In this document: piece after piece, positions 1-7,821 of the stretch
Position numbering within the stretch: the stretch's first letter is position 1
How the letters are laid out: each line of letters begins with the position of its first letter
Notes under the pieces: model-generated
Seen by the model: the letters and a program-made list of their open reading frames with translations, nothing else
Databases searched by the model: none
What the model was told of the DNA's origin: nothing
Translations under genes and position numbers: made by a program
Assembly: GCA_017561615.1 (NCBI GenBank)
Contig: JAFZBT010000191.1
Span: 1 to 18,580, forward strand
Origin: Erysipelotrichaceae bacterium
Lineage (GTDB): Bacteria > Bacillota_I > Bacilli_A > Erysipelotrichales > Erysipelotrichaceae
DNA length: 18,580 nt
Reading direction: 5' to 3'

Positions 1-1759
1 AAGTCTTCTTGGCCGCTTCTTTCATCAAGCCGACTGATTCCTCATAAGGCATGATCTGTTCGTTGAGGGCGAAGAAGCTGGACTGCAGGATGGTGTTGGT
101 GTGACGGCCCATGCCGGTTTCCTGCGCGATCTGCACCGCGTTGATGATATAGAACTTCGCTTCCTTCTCCGCGAGATGGATCTTGACTCTGTTCGGCAGA
201 TGGTCTTCGATTTCATCCGGTCCGAAGGTGGTGTTGAGTAAGAACGTGCCGCCCTTCTTCAGGTTCTTGACCATGTCATACTTGAAGAGATAGGAATCCA
301 GTGAGCAGGAGATGAAGTCCGCGTTCTGAATGTAGTAAGGGGAATGGATCGGGGTAGGACCGAAACGCAGGTTGCTGCGGGTCGCTCCGCCGGCCTTCTT
401 GGAGTCATAGGCGAAATAAGCCTGGGCATAGTTATCGGTATGGTCGCCGATGATCTTGACCGAGTTCTTATTGGCACCGACCGTACCGTCGGAACCTAAG
501 CCGTAGAACAGGCAGGAAGTGTAGTCGGAAGCGACGTTGTAATCCGGATCGACAGGCAGTGACAGGTGAGTAACATCGTCGTTGATGCCGATGGTGAATT
601 CCTCAGCCGGAGCATCCTTCTTCAGTTCGTCAAAGACAGCCTTGATCTGGTTGGGAGCGGTATTCTTGGAGGAGATACCGTAGCGGCCGCCGACGATCTT
701 GATATCCTTGTCCTTAAGGATGGACAGGACATCGAGGTATAACGGTTCTCTGGTGCCCATTTCCTTGGTTCTGTCCAGAACGGCAATCTTCTTGACGCTC
801 TTGGGAAGAACATCCAGGAAATACTTGGCGGAGAACGGACGGTACAGATGGACCTTGATGACGCCGATCTTCTCGCCCTTGGCTCTCAGGTCGTCAATGA
901 CCTCGGAAATGGTCTCGTTGACGGAACCCATGGCGACGATGACGCGCTCGGCATCCGGATCGCCGTAGTAGACAAACGGCTTATAGGTTCTGCCGGTATG
1001 TTCGGAGATCTTGGCCATGTATTCGTTGACCAGATCAGGAACCTTGGCATAGTGTTCATTCTGAGCTTCTCTGCCCTGGAAGGTGATGTCGTCGTTTTCG
1101 GCAGTGCCTCTGGTAACGGCATGACCGTGGGGGTTCAGAGCATTCTTCTTGAATGCCTCAACGGCATCCATGTCGAGCAGACTCTTCAGATAGTCATAGT
1201 CCATGACTTCGACCTTCTGGATCTCATGTGAGGTTCTGAAGCCGTCGAAGAAGTGGATGAAGGGAACGCTTCCCTTGATTGCGGTCAGATGGGCAACACC
1301 TGCCAGGTCCATGGCTTCCTGAACGGAGCTGGATGCCAGCATGCAGGCGCCGGTCTGACGGCAGGCATAGATGTCCTGATGGTCACCGAAGATGCTTAAG
1401 CTTCTGGTAGCCAGGCTTCTGGCGGCAACATGTACGACAGCCGGCAGGCATTCGCCAGCCCACTTGTAGATGTTGGGGATCATCAGTAATAAGCCCTGAG
1501 ATGCAGTGAATGTGGTAGCCAGAGCACCACCCTGTAAAGTTCCATGAACAGCACCGGCAGCACCGGCTTCTGACTGCATTTCCGCGACCTTGACTACGCC
1601 GCCGAACACGTTCTTGCGGTTCTGGGTAGCCCACTGGTCAACGACTTCAGCCATCGTGCTGGACGGTGTGATCGGGTAAATGGCAGCAACTTCCGTAAAC
1701 GCGTACGCTACGTGTGCAGCAGCCGTATTACCATCCATGGATTGAAATACCTTTGCCAT
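1..1759 (-). CDS. nifJ: Pyruvate:ferredoxin (flavodoxin) oxidoreductase, N-terminal half (partial)
   Basis: Catalyses CoA-dependent oxidative decarboxylation of pyruvate to acetyl-CoA and CO2, passing electrons to ferredoxin or flavodoxin in the cytoplasm; it is central to anaerobic fermentation. The frame is open from ATG 1759 to the window edge (586 codons), about half of the usual ~1170-1230 residues. The missing part is the C-terminal half with the ferredoxin-type cluster domain and the TPP pyrophosphate-binding domain. Visible landmarks are YPITPSS (28-34, includes substrate Thr31), Glu64 in MQSEAGAAGA (TPP activation) and Arg114 in HVAARS (pyruvate binding), at the same numbers as in the Desulfovibrio africanus enzyme. 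Around residues 400-580 the gamma-type domain is present, including a GMGRHTN segment. The start is fixed by GAGGAGG (1767-1773) 7 nt upstream. The gene has its own promoter and is not co-transcribed with the rhomboid gene behind it. Confidence 0.97.
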   Translation of the reverse strand, partial: MAKVFQSMDGNTAAAHVAYAFTEVAAIYPITPSSTMAEVVDQWATQNRKNVFGGVVKVAEMQSEAGAAGAVHGTLQGGALATTFTASQGLLLMIPNIYKWAGECLPAVVHVAARSLATRSLSIFGDHQDIYACRQTGACMLASSSVQEAMDLAGVAHLTAIKGSVPFIHFFDGFRTSHEIQKVEVMDYDYLKSLLDMDAVEAFKKNALNPHGHAVTRGTAENDDITFQGREAQNEHYAKVPDLVNEYMAKISEHTGRTYKPFVYYGDPDAERVIVAMGSVNETISEVIDDLRAKGEKIGVIKVHLYRPFSAKYFLDVLPKSVKKIAVLDRTKEMGTREPLYLDVLSILKDKDIKIVGGRYGISSKNTAPNQIKAVFDELKKDAPAEEFTIGINDDVTHLSLPVDPDYNVASDYTSCLFYGLGSDGTVGANKNSVKIIGDHTDNYAQAYFAYDSKKAGGATRSNLRFGPTPIHSPYYIQNADFISCSLDSYLFKYDMVKNLKKGGTFLLNTTFGPDEIEDHLPNRVKIHLAEKEAKFYIINAVQIAQETGMGRHTNTILQSSFFALNEQIMPYEESVGLMKEAAKKT

Positions 1760-1799
1760 TGATTAGCCTCCTCTTTATTTCTGCTATTTTTGCTATTTA

Positions 1800-1829
1800 A
1801 TTATAGAACAGTTTCCGGTCGTTTCTCAA
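1800..1829 (-). promoter_or_regulatory. SigA-type promoter of nifJ
   Basis: On the minus strand, TTGAGA (1829-1824) is followed after 18 nt by a perfect TATAAT (1805-1800). Transcription would start near 1793, giving a leader of about 34 nt that contains the GAGGAGG ribosome binding site. Confidence 0.75.
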
Positions 1830-1840
1830 TACAAAAACCG

Positions 1841-1867
1841 AAAGAAAAGAGGAAGCCTGTTCCTCTT
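1841..1867 (-). terminator. Rho-independent terminator of the Pr6Pr-rhomboid operon
   Basis: Read on the minus strand, AAGAGGAA (1867-1860) pairs with TTCCTCTT (1854-1847) around a 5-nt loop. A T-rich run (TTTTCTTTC) follows. It lies just past the stop of the rhomboid-like gene and before the nifJ promoter, so it separates the two units. Confidence 0.7.
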
Positions 1868-1890
1868 GTTTCTCATTTTCAAAGCTGTTT

Positions 1891-2481
1891 CTAATAGGTC
1901 CGCGGATCCGGGTTTTCCTTCAGGAAGCGGAAGCCGAAATAGGCTCCGAAGCAGCCGCCGATGATGTGAGCCAGCTGCGAGACGTTGTCCTGGGAATAGA
2001 TGGCGTCATAGACCTCGCCGCCGACATAGATGATCATGATCAGAATCAGGGTCAGCGGGATCTCGCCCTTCTCCGTGGAAGTGATGGATGAAAGGACGAT
2101 GAACAGAAAGACGATGCCGCTGGCGCCGCACAGGGCTACCCGCGGGAACAGGATCGAGTTGGCAATGCCGGTCACTCCGGCAGTGATCAGGATCATGTAC
2201 AGCAGCTTGCGGGATCCGTACTTCTCTTCCATCATCGGTCCCAATAACAGGATGTAGGTCATGTTGGAGAGATAGTGCTCCCAGTTGGCATGGCCCAGGC
2301 AGTGGGTGAACAGCCTGAGATAGGTCAGCGGGTTAAGCAGCGAGCTGCGGTAGGTCATGAAGAACATCTCCGTCGAGGAGAAGTTGGTCAGATAGCCGGC
2401 CGCCAGGGACAGGCCCGATAACAGGGCGAAGGTCAGCACCAGCGGTGCGTTGTAGTCAAGTCTGATTCGATTCTTTTTCAT
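1891..2481 (-). CDS. Rhomboid-like intramembrane serine protease
   Basis: Probably a membrane-embedded serine protease that cleaves transmembrane substrates; its substrate cannot be told from sequence. The 196-residue protein has about six hydrophobic segments. It carries the rhomboid signatures: HxxxxHxxxN-like GHANWEHYLSN (about residues 63-73), GASG with the catalytic Ser at about 121, and AHIIGG with the catalytic His at about 172. A GTG at 2490 would give three more residues, but ATG 2481 is preferred because GAGGTG (2493-2488) sits 6 nt in front of it as ribosome binding site. The stop codon of the upstream Pr6Pr-like gene (TGA, 2489-2487) lies inside this site, so translation of the pair is likely coupled. 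Length is that of minimal bacterial six-span rhomboids. The family call is strong; an active protease is likely but unproven. Confidence 0.85.
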   Translation of the reverse strand: MKKNRIRLDYNAPLVLTFALLSGLSLAAGYLTNFSSTEMFFMTYRSSLLNPLTYLRLFTHCLGHANWEHYLSNMTYILLLGPMMEEKYGSRKLLYMILITAGVTGIANSILFPRVALCGASGIVFLFIVLSSITSTEKGEIPLTLILIMIIYVGGEVYDAIYSQDNVSQLAHIIGGCFGAYFGFRFLKENPDPRTY

Positions 2482-2486
2482 AATTT

Positions 2487-3113
2487 TCACCTCAATACAA
2501 TGCTGATATAGGCAACCAGCAGGCCCAGCAGGCCGAAGCCGATCAGCAGAACGGCCAGGTTACGGCCGGCTTTCCGGAAACCCAGCTGGTCAAAGTTCAT
2601 GAACCAGTAAGCCCAGTGCTCACCGTCTGCGAAGGTAAATCCCGTCTTCGCCAGAACGGCCGCATAGACCAGATAGGCGCAGGGCGACAGCAGCCACCAC
2701 AGACCGTCAGATGTCTTCATGCCGTCACGGTCAATGAAGCAGAAGAAATAGATGAAGGTCATGATCGGGCAGATGTAGTGAACGCCGAGGTTGCTCAGCC
2801 GGTAGGGATTCCAGCCGCTTCCTTCCTTCCAGGCCTTTACCAGGTAGGGCATCAGCAGGAAGTGGAAGATGATGAAGGTCAGGGTGATCGACATCATGAC
2901 CGTAAAGCTGAACACCGGGTTTTCCGCCAGCGGCGCAACGGTGAACAGTTCGTTCAGCAGGGCCATAAGGAAGTAGATGATGACCAGGATGTTGCTGAGG
3001 ATGGTGTAATAGCCCCAGCAGATGCCGTCATAGGTTCCGTTGAGCAGGCCGGACTGTTCAGCGACGCTGTACAGATCCAAAAGCAGCACCGCAATAATGA
3101 ATAACAGTTTCAT
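2487..3113 (-). CDS. Pr6Pr-like six-span integral membrane protein
   Basis: A 208-residue protein with about six transmembrane segments. The motif YYTILSN (about 35-41), a mid-protein His in VHYICPI and a later SPCAYLVYA segment resemble the Pr6Pr/FAR-17a-AIG1-like membrane family. No reaction is established for the bacterial members; some eukaryotic relatives hydrolyse fatty-acid esters, which cannot be transferred here. ATG 3113 is chosen over the TTG at 3146 because AGGAAG lies 7 nt upstream and because the -10 box of its promoter overlaps the longer version. It is the first gene of an operon with the rhomboid-like gene: its stop codon overlaps the latter's ribosome binding site. Confidence 0.75.
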   Translation of the reverse strand: MKLLFIIAVLLLDLYSVAEQSGLLNGTYDGICWGYYTILSNILVIIYFLMALLNELFTVAPLAENPVFSFTVMMSITLTFIIFHFLLMPYLVKAWKEGSGWNPYRLSNLGVHYICPIMTFIYFFCFIDRDGMKTSDGLWWLLSPCAYLVYAAVLAKTGFTFADGEHWAYWFMNFDQLGFRKAGRNLAVLLIGFGLLGLLVAYISIVLR

Positions 3114-3134
3114 TTCATCGCTTCCTTCTGCCTC

Positions 3135-3143
3135 ATTATAGCA
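3135..3143 (-). promoter_or_regulatory. Extended -10 promoter of the Pr6Pr-rhomboid operon
   Basis: On the minus strand TGC-TATAAT (3143-3135) forms a perfect extended -10 element; no good -35 hexamer is seen at 16-18 nt. The predicted start at about 3128 leaves a 15-nt leader containing the ribosome binding site. Confidence 0.65.
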
Positions 3144-3166
3144 CAATCACATGCCGGGTGCGGCTA

Positions 3167-3196
3167 TTGAAGCCGGTTTGCGGGTGATGATAAAAT
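3167..3196 (+). promoter_or_regulatory. Promoter of the P-loop/HIT operon
   Basis: TTGAAG (3167-3172), an 18-nt spacer and TAAAAT (3191-3196) preceded by TGA give an extended -10 promoter. It is divergent from, and about 25 nt away from, the promoter of the Pr6Pr-rhomboid operon. Confidence 0.6.
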
Positions 3197-3235
3197 ATGA
3201 TCAGAAAACGAATTGAATAATTGGAGAACAAGCTT

Positions 3236-4213
3236 ATGGAGAAAAAAGTATTTGACGTAGTCCTGCTGAATGCTCTTCCCGCTTCGGGAAAATCCGAACT
3301 GCGGAAGTTCATGAACGAAAACGACCCCGAGCAGATGGTCAACGATTTCCACATCGGCAAGAACCTTCAGCTTGATGACTTCCCGTACGTCTGGCTGATG
3401 AGAGGCGTCGACAAGAAGCTGGCCGCCATGGGCCAGCCTTCCCTCTACTACCCCGACGACGATTCGCCGACTCATGACGGCCGGGTCTGGGGCGTGCTGT
3501 CCATCCTGCTGAGCGAGGACTACCAGGATCTGGTAAATCGCAACTACGTGCATCCGGCCAATGCGGCTGAATATCTGTTCGAGCGCTTCGACCGCGCCTG
3601 CGTCGCCGTCGGCATGAAGCCGATGATCGCCATGCTGGACGAAAAGATCAGAAAGCAGATCGCTGAGGAACTGGAGCCGGAAGCCAGACGGCTGCTGGAT
3701 GAAAAGCAGTCGCAGTATACCGAGGATCTTTCCGACAAGACCATCATCATTGAATTCTCCCGCGGCGGCAATGACGGCGCTTCGATGCCCCTTACCGGTA
3801 CCTTCGGCTATCAGTATACCTACTCGATGCTCTCGCCGGATCTGCTGAAGAATGCTGCCGTTCTCTACATCTGGGTCACCCCGGAGGATTCCCGGGCCAA
3901 GAACGATGCCCGCTACGATCCCAACAACCCGGGCTCAAGCATCAACCACAAGACCCCTGACAAGGTCATGATGTACGATTACGGCTGCGACGACATCCTG
4001 TACATGAAGGAAGTCAGCGACCGTAAGGACACCCTGATCGTTGAAGCCTGGGGCGAGAAATACTATCTGCCGGTCGGTGTCTTCGACAACCGCGAAGACC
4101 TGACCACCCAGTTCCGCGGTCCCAAGGAGACCTGGGACAAGGCCTCCGTTGAGAAGGCCGTCAGACTGGTCAGCGACGCCACTGCCCGCATGTGGGAAAA
4201 CTATAAGAAGTAA
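3236..4213 (+). CDS. Uncharacterised P-loop protein, nucleotide-kinase-like N-terminus
   Basis: A soluble 325-residue protein whose function I do not recognise. The N-terminus has a beta strand (VFDVVLLNA) followed by a Walker A motif ALPASGKS (13-20) fitting [AG]xxxxGK[ST], so ATP or GTP binding is likely. Later landmarks are FSRGGNDGAS (about 173-182), a strand AAVLYIWVTPED followed by SRAKNDARYDPNNPG with Arg/Lys that could act as a phosphate-contacting lid, and a C-terminal helical end. This order suggests a nucleoside- or small-molecule-kinase-like fold; that is inference. A TTG at 3221 is in frame, but GGAG (3223-3226) spaced 9 nt from ATG 3236 decides the start. The HIT hydrolase gene follows after 12 nt, so the two are surely co-transcribed and may act on related nucleotides. 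Confidence 0.8.
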   Translation: MEKKVFDVVLLNALPASGKSELRKFMNENDPEQMVNDFHIGKNLQLDDFPYVWLMRGVDKKLAAMGQPSLYYPDDDSPTHDGRVWGVLSILLSEDYQDLVNRNYVHPANAAEYLFERFDRACVAVGMKPMIAMLDEKIRKQIAEELEPEARRLLDEKQSQYTEDLSDKTIIIEFSRGGNDGASMPLTGTFGYQYTYSMLSPDLLKNAAVLYIWVTPEDSRAKNDARYDPNNPGSSINHKTPDKVMMYDYGCDDILYMKEVSDRKDTLIVEAWGEKYYLPVGVFDNREDLTTQFRGPKETWDKASVEKAVRLVSDATARMWENYKK

Positions 4214-4225
4214 GGAGCGAATACT

Positions 4226-4615
4226 ATGTGCTTATTCTGTGAGATCATCGAAGGAAACATTCCTTCCAAGAAGGTTTATGAAGACGATCAGGTTCTGGCC
4301 ATCCTGGACATCTCCCAGGCTACCAGAGGTCATACCCTGGTCATGCCCAAGCAGCATTTCCGCAACATCTATGACATTGATCCTCAAACCCTGGCCCACC
4401 TGATCGAAGTAGTCAGAAAGCTGGCCATTCAGATCACGGAGAAGACCGGAGCCGCCGGATGCAACATCCTGTCCAACAACAACGAAGCGGCCGGACAGTC
4501 GGTCATGCACCTGCACTTCCACATCATTCCGCGTTATCCCGAAGACGACTGGCAGTTCCCGACCCCGTCCCACGACTATGATCTGGACGAGATCCTTCAT
4601 CAGATAACGGACTGA
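4226..4615 (+). CDS. HIT-family nucleotide hydrolase/transferase
   Basis: A 129-residue cytoplasmic histidine-triad protein, full length for the Hint/HIT branch. The active site HLHFHII (His95, His97, His99) is intact, with His97 expected to form the nucleotidyl intermediate. The N-terminal C2LFC5 pair together with His44 region resembles the zinc-binding form common in Bacillota HIT proteins. Such proteins hydrolyse nucleoside phosphoramidates or dinucleoside polyphosphates; the exact substrate is not visible. The start at 4226 is supported by AAGGAG (4211-4216) overlapping the stop of the P-loop gene, 12 nt upstream. It is the last gene of the operon and is followed by a strong terminator. 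Confidence 0.94.
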   Translation: MCLFCEIIEGNIPSKKVYEDDQVLAILDISQATRGHTLVMPKQHFRNIYDIDPQTLAHLIEVVRKLAIQITEKTGAAGCNILSNNNEAAGQSVMHLHFHIIPRYPEDDWQFPTPSHDYDLDEILHQITD

Positions 4616-4633
4616 ATATCCATCAATGAGCTG

Positions 4634-4656
4634 AAAGACCGCTGAGGCGGTCTTTT
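4634..4656. terminator. Hairpin terminator between convergent genes
   Basis: AAAGACCGC (4634-4642), loop TGAG and GCGGTCTTT (4647-4655) with a short T tail. The flanking A run lets it work on both strands, ending the P-loop/HIT operon and the convergent DUF4097-like gene. Confidence 0.85.
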
Positions 4657-4681
4657 ACCTGGCGCAAAAGAAAACCGGAGA

Positions 4682-5536
4682 CTACTCTCCGGTGGGCTGC
4701 TGGGTTTCGGTATTGTCCGGTTCGGGCTGCGGTTCCACGGTATTGATCAGAACCTTTGCCCTGGTGGAACTAATCAGCAGGGAAGGAAGCTTCTGTTCCA
4801 GCTGGAAGATCAGCTGATTGGAAACCTTCTCATTTCCCTCTTCATCGACGACGATGATCTGTTCGCCGTTGAGCAGCAGACTGCCGTAGGTGGATGAAGC
4901 GCTGACGCTGTAGGCCGCCAGCTCTTCAGACAGATCCAGGCTGATGTTGCCGGAAACCGACGAGGCGGAAACCGACCTGAAGGAATCACCCGACAGGACG
5001 ATGTTGCCGTAACTGATGGTCAGAACGGCCCTGACGAGCTCACAGTCCCTGACGGTAACGTCGCCGTAGGCGGTCTCAAAGTTCAGCTGGGAAAGGCTGA
5101 CGCCTTCGACGCTCAGCGATCCGTCAACGGACTCCACATTCAGATTATAAGCCCGCCCTGCCGGCAGATAGACGATGATGGTATCGATCTTCTTGTCGCT
5201 CTTGAACAGGATGTTGTCCAGATTCTCGACCTTTTCCACCATGGTGAGTTCAAAGCGCCGGCCGTCCATGACCAGGATGTTGGCATTTTCGCTTTTCTGG
5301 TAGTAGATGACCTTGATCTTGTCGTCATCGCTGGCTTTGACAACCACCTTATGGTTGACAGTGGTAATGGTGATGCTGTCAGCGTCCTTTTCCTCGATCT
5401 CCTGATGCACGGCCAAATAGGTCGCGTAGGTCCTGGCGCTGGGGTAATACAGCTTGTCATAAGCCAGGTAGATTCCGACGATGGCGACCAGCAGAACGGC
5501 TATCAGAATAAGGACACTGTTCTTTCTTTTCATCAT
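4682..5536 (-). CDS. Membrane-anchored DUF4097-like beta-helical protein
   Basis: A 284-residue protein with one N-terminal membrane anchor (about residues 7-25, VLILIAVLLVAIVGIYLAY) and a large outside domain. From about residue 110 to 215 it shows repeated short strands with 'SVDGSLSVEG', 'TAYGDVTVRD', 'ISYGNIVLSG', 'SSVSGNISLD', 'STYGSLLLNG' units spaced about 20-22 residues. This is typical of the DUF4097/GIN right-handed beta-helix proteins often linked to envelope sensing; the function is not established. The tail is Pro/Glu/Gln-rich. A GTG at 5542 and ATGs at 5536 and 5533 are in frame. None has a Shine-Dalgarno, and the promoter lies so close that transcription should begin at the ATG at 5536, which I take as start. 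Confidence 0.82.
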   Translation of the reverse strand: MMKRKNSVLILIAVLLVAIVGIYLAYDKLYYPSARTYATYLAVHQEIEEKDADSITITTVNHKVVVKASDDDKIKVIYYQKSENANILVMDGRRFELTMVEKVENLDNILFKSDKKIDTIIVYLPAGRAYNLNVESVDGSLSVEGVSLSQLNFETAYGDVTVRDCELVRAVLTISYGNIVLSGDSFRSVSASSVSGNISLDLSEELAAYSVSASSTYGSLLLNGEQIIVVDEEGNEKVSNQLIFQLEQKLPSLLISSTRAKVLINTVEPQPEPDNTETQQPTGE

Positions 5537-5542
5537 GTTCAC

Positions 5543-5551
5543 ATTATATCA
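5543..5551 (-). promoter_or_regulatory. Extended -10 promoter of the DUF4097-like gene
   Basis: TGA-TATAAT read on the minus strand (5551-5543). The usual 6-7 nt distance puts +1 at about 5536, which is the A of an in-frame ATG, so the mRNA would be leaderless. The -35 region is weak. Confidence 0.6.
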
Positions 5552-5581
5552 CGAACATCACAAAATACACACCCGGGACTC

Positions 5582-5609
5582 TTGACATGAGTGCATATTG
5601 AATTATAAT
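5582..5609 (+). promoter_or_regulatory. SigA promoter of groES-groEL
   Basis: A consensus TTGACA (5582-5587), 16-nt spacer and consensus TATAAT (5604-5609). The start of transcription falls at the left edge of the CIRCE element, so HrcA bound there would block initiation. Confidence 0.9.
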
Positions 5610-5616
5610 TTAGGTG

Positions 5617-5643
5617 TTAGCACTTAGATATTAAGAGTGCTAA
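5617..5643 (+). promoter_or_regulatory. CIRCE operator (HrcA binding site)
   Basis: TTAGCACTT (5617-5625), nine spacer bases and GAGTGCTAA (5635-5643) match the CIRCE inverted repeat TTAGCACTC-N9-GAGTGCTAA with a single change at the last base of the left arm. It lies between the promoter and groES. HrcA, whose gene is not in this window, is the known repressor for this site and is itself folded by GroEL, giving heat-shock control. Confidence 0.95.
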
Positions 5644-5669
5644 ACGAACGCAGGTAATAGGAGGCTTAT

Positions 5670-5951
5670 ATGATAAGACCATTAAATGATAATGTGCTTC
5701 TGAAGAAGGAGACAGTCGAGAACAGGACTGCCAGCGGCATCATTCTCTCTGCCAGTGAGAAAGACGCCGAAAACACCGGTGTCGTCATCGCCGTGGGCAA
5801 CGGCAAGGAAGTTGACGGTAAGAGAGTTCCGGTATCCGTGAAGGCCGGCGAAAGAGTCATCTTTGACAAGTACGCCACCACGGAAATTGAGTACGAAAAG
5901 GAAAAATACCTTTTGATACCCGACAGCAAGATCCTTGCTGTGATCGAATAG
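5670..5951 (+). CDS. groES: GroES co-chaperonin (Hsp10)
   Basis: The 93-residue lid of the GroEL folding chamber, forming a heptameric ring in the cytoplasm. It shows the family opening IRPLNDNVLLKK, a mobile loop (about 15-32) with the hydrophobic GIIL tripeptide that binds GroEL, and the late GERVIFDKYATTEIE core. Length is normal. ATG 5670 follows a perfect AGGAGG (5659-5664) by 5 nt. It is the first gene of the CIRCE-controlled operon; groEL starts 13 nt after its stop. Confidence 0.98.
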   Translation: MIRPLNDNVLLKKETVENRTASGIILSASEKDAENTGVVIAVGNGKEVDGKRVPVSVKAGERVIFDKYATTEIEYEKEKYLLIPDSKILAVIE

Positions 5952-5961
5952 GAGATGTTAA

Positions 5962-7602
<1,641 letters not shown>

Positions 7603-7626
7603 TCCGCAGAACCATTTCAGACGATG

Positions 7627-7650
7627 AACCCGCCTAAGGCGGGTTTTTCT
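7627..7650 (+). terminator. Terminator of groES-groEL
   Basis: AACCCGCC (7627-7634), loop TAA and GGCGGGTT (7638-7645) running into TTTTTCT. A GC-rich stem with a T tract 24 nt after the groEL stop. Confidence 0.92.
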
Positions 7651-7676
7651 GTGGCCCGTCAGCTGCCCGGTAATCA

Positions 7677-7705
7677 TTGAAAAAAAACGTTGCGGATAAT
7701 AGAAT
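7677..7705 (+). promoter_or_regulatory. Promoter of the zinc-ribbon membrane protein operon
   Basis: TTGAAA (7677-7682), 17-nt spacer and TAGAAT (7700-7705) in an AT-rich stretch after the groEL terminator. The leader would be about 110 nt long and contains the direct repeat at 7725-7743. Confidence 0.6.
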
Positions 7706-7724
7706 ATTATTAATAAATCATTAA

Positions 7725-7743
7725 GTGATAATGATAATGTTAC
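7725..7743 (+). promoter_or_regulatory. GATAAT direct repeat, Fur-box-like (weak)
   Basis: GATAATGATAAT (7727-7738) matches twelve bases of the classical Fur-box hexamer array. The third, inverted hexamer is poor (GTTACC instead of CATTATC). It lies downstream of the predicted start of transcription, where a bound repressor could act as a roadblock. AT-rich chance similarity is a real alternative. Confidence 0.2.
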
Positions 7744-7821
7744 CGGACCGCACGCCCTGAAAAGCCCACGGTCCCCGTGTCTGTCTTTCGACAGACCTTT
7801 CCATCAGAAGAGGTGAGAATC

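Noticed and set aside
848..1231. Plus-strand frame of 127 codons inside nifJ
   Set aside because: The minus strand here encodes continuous nifJ sequence with conserved residues; the plus frame has no ribosome binding site and no recognisable motif.
3221..3235. Five-codon upstream extension of the P-loop protein from a TTG
   Set aside because: The GGAG used as ribosome binding site would lie inside this extension, and nothing suitable precedes the TTG.
4226..4615. HIT protein as a galactose-1-phosphate uridylyltransferase-type enzyme
   Set aside because: At 129 residues with a HxHxHxx triad it is a Hint/HIT-branch protein; GalT proteins are much longer and have an HPH motif.
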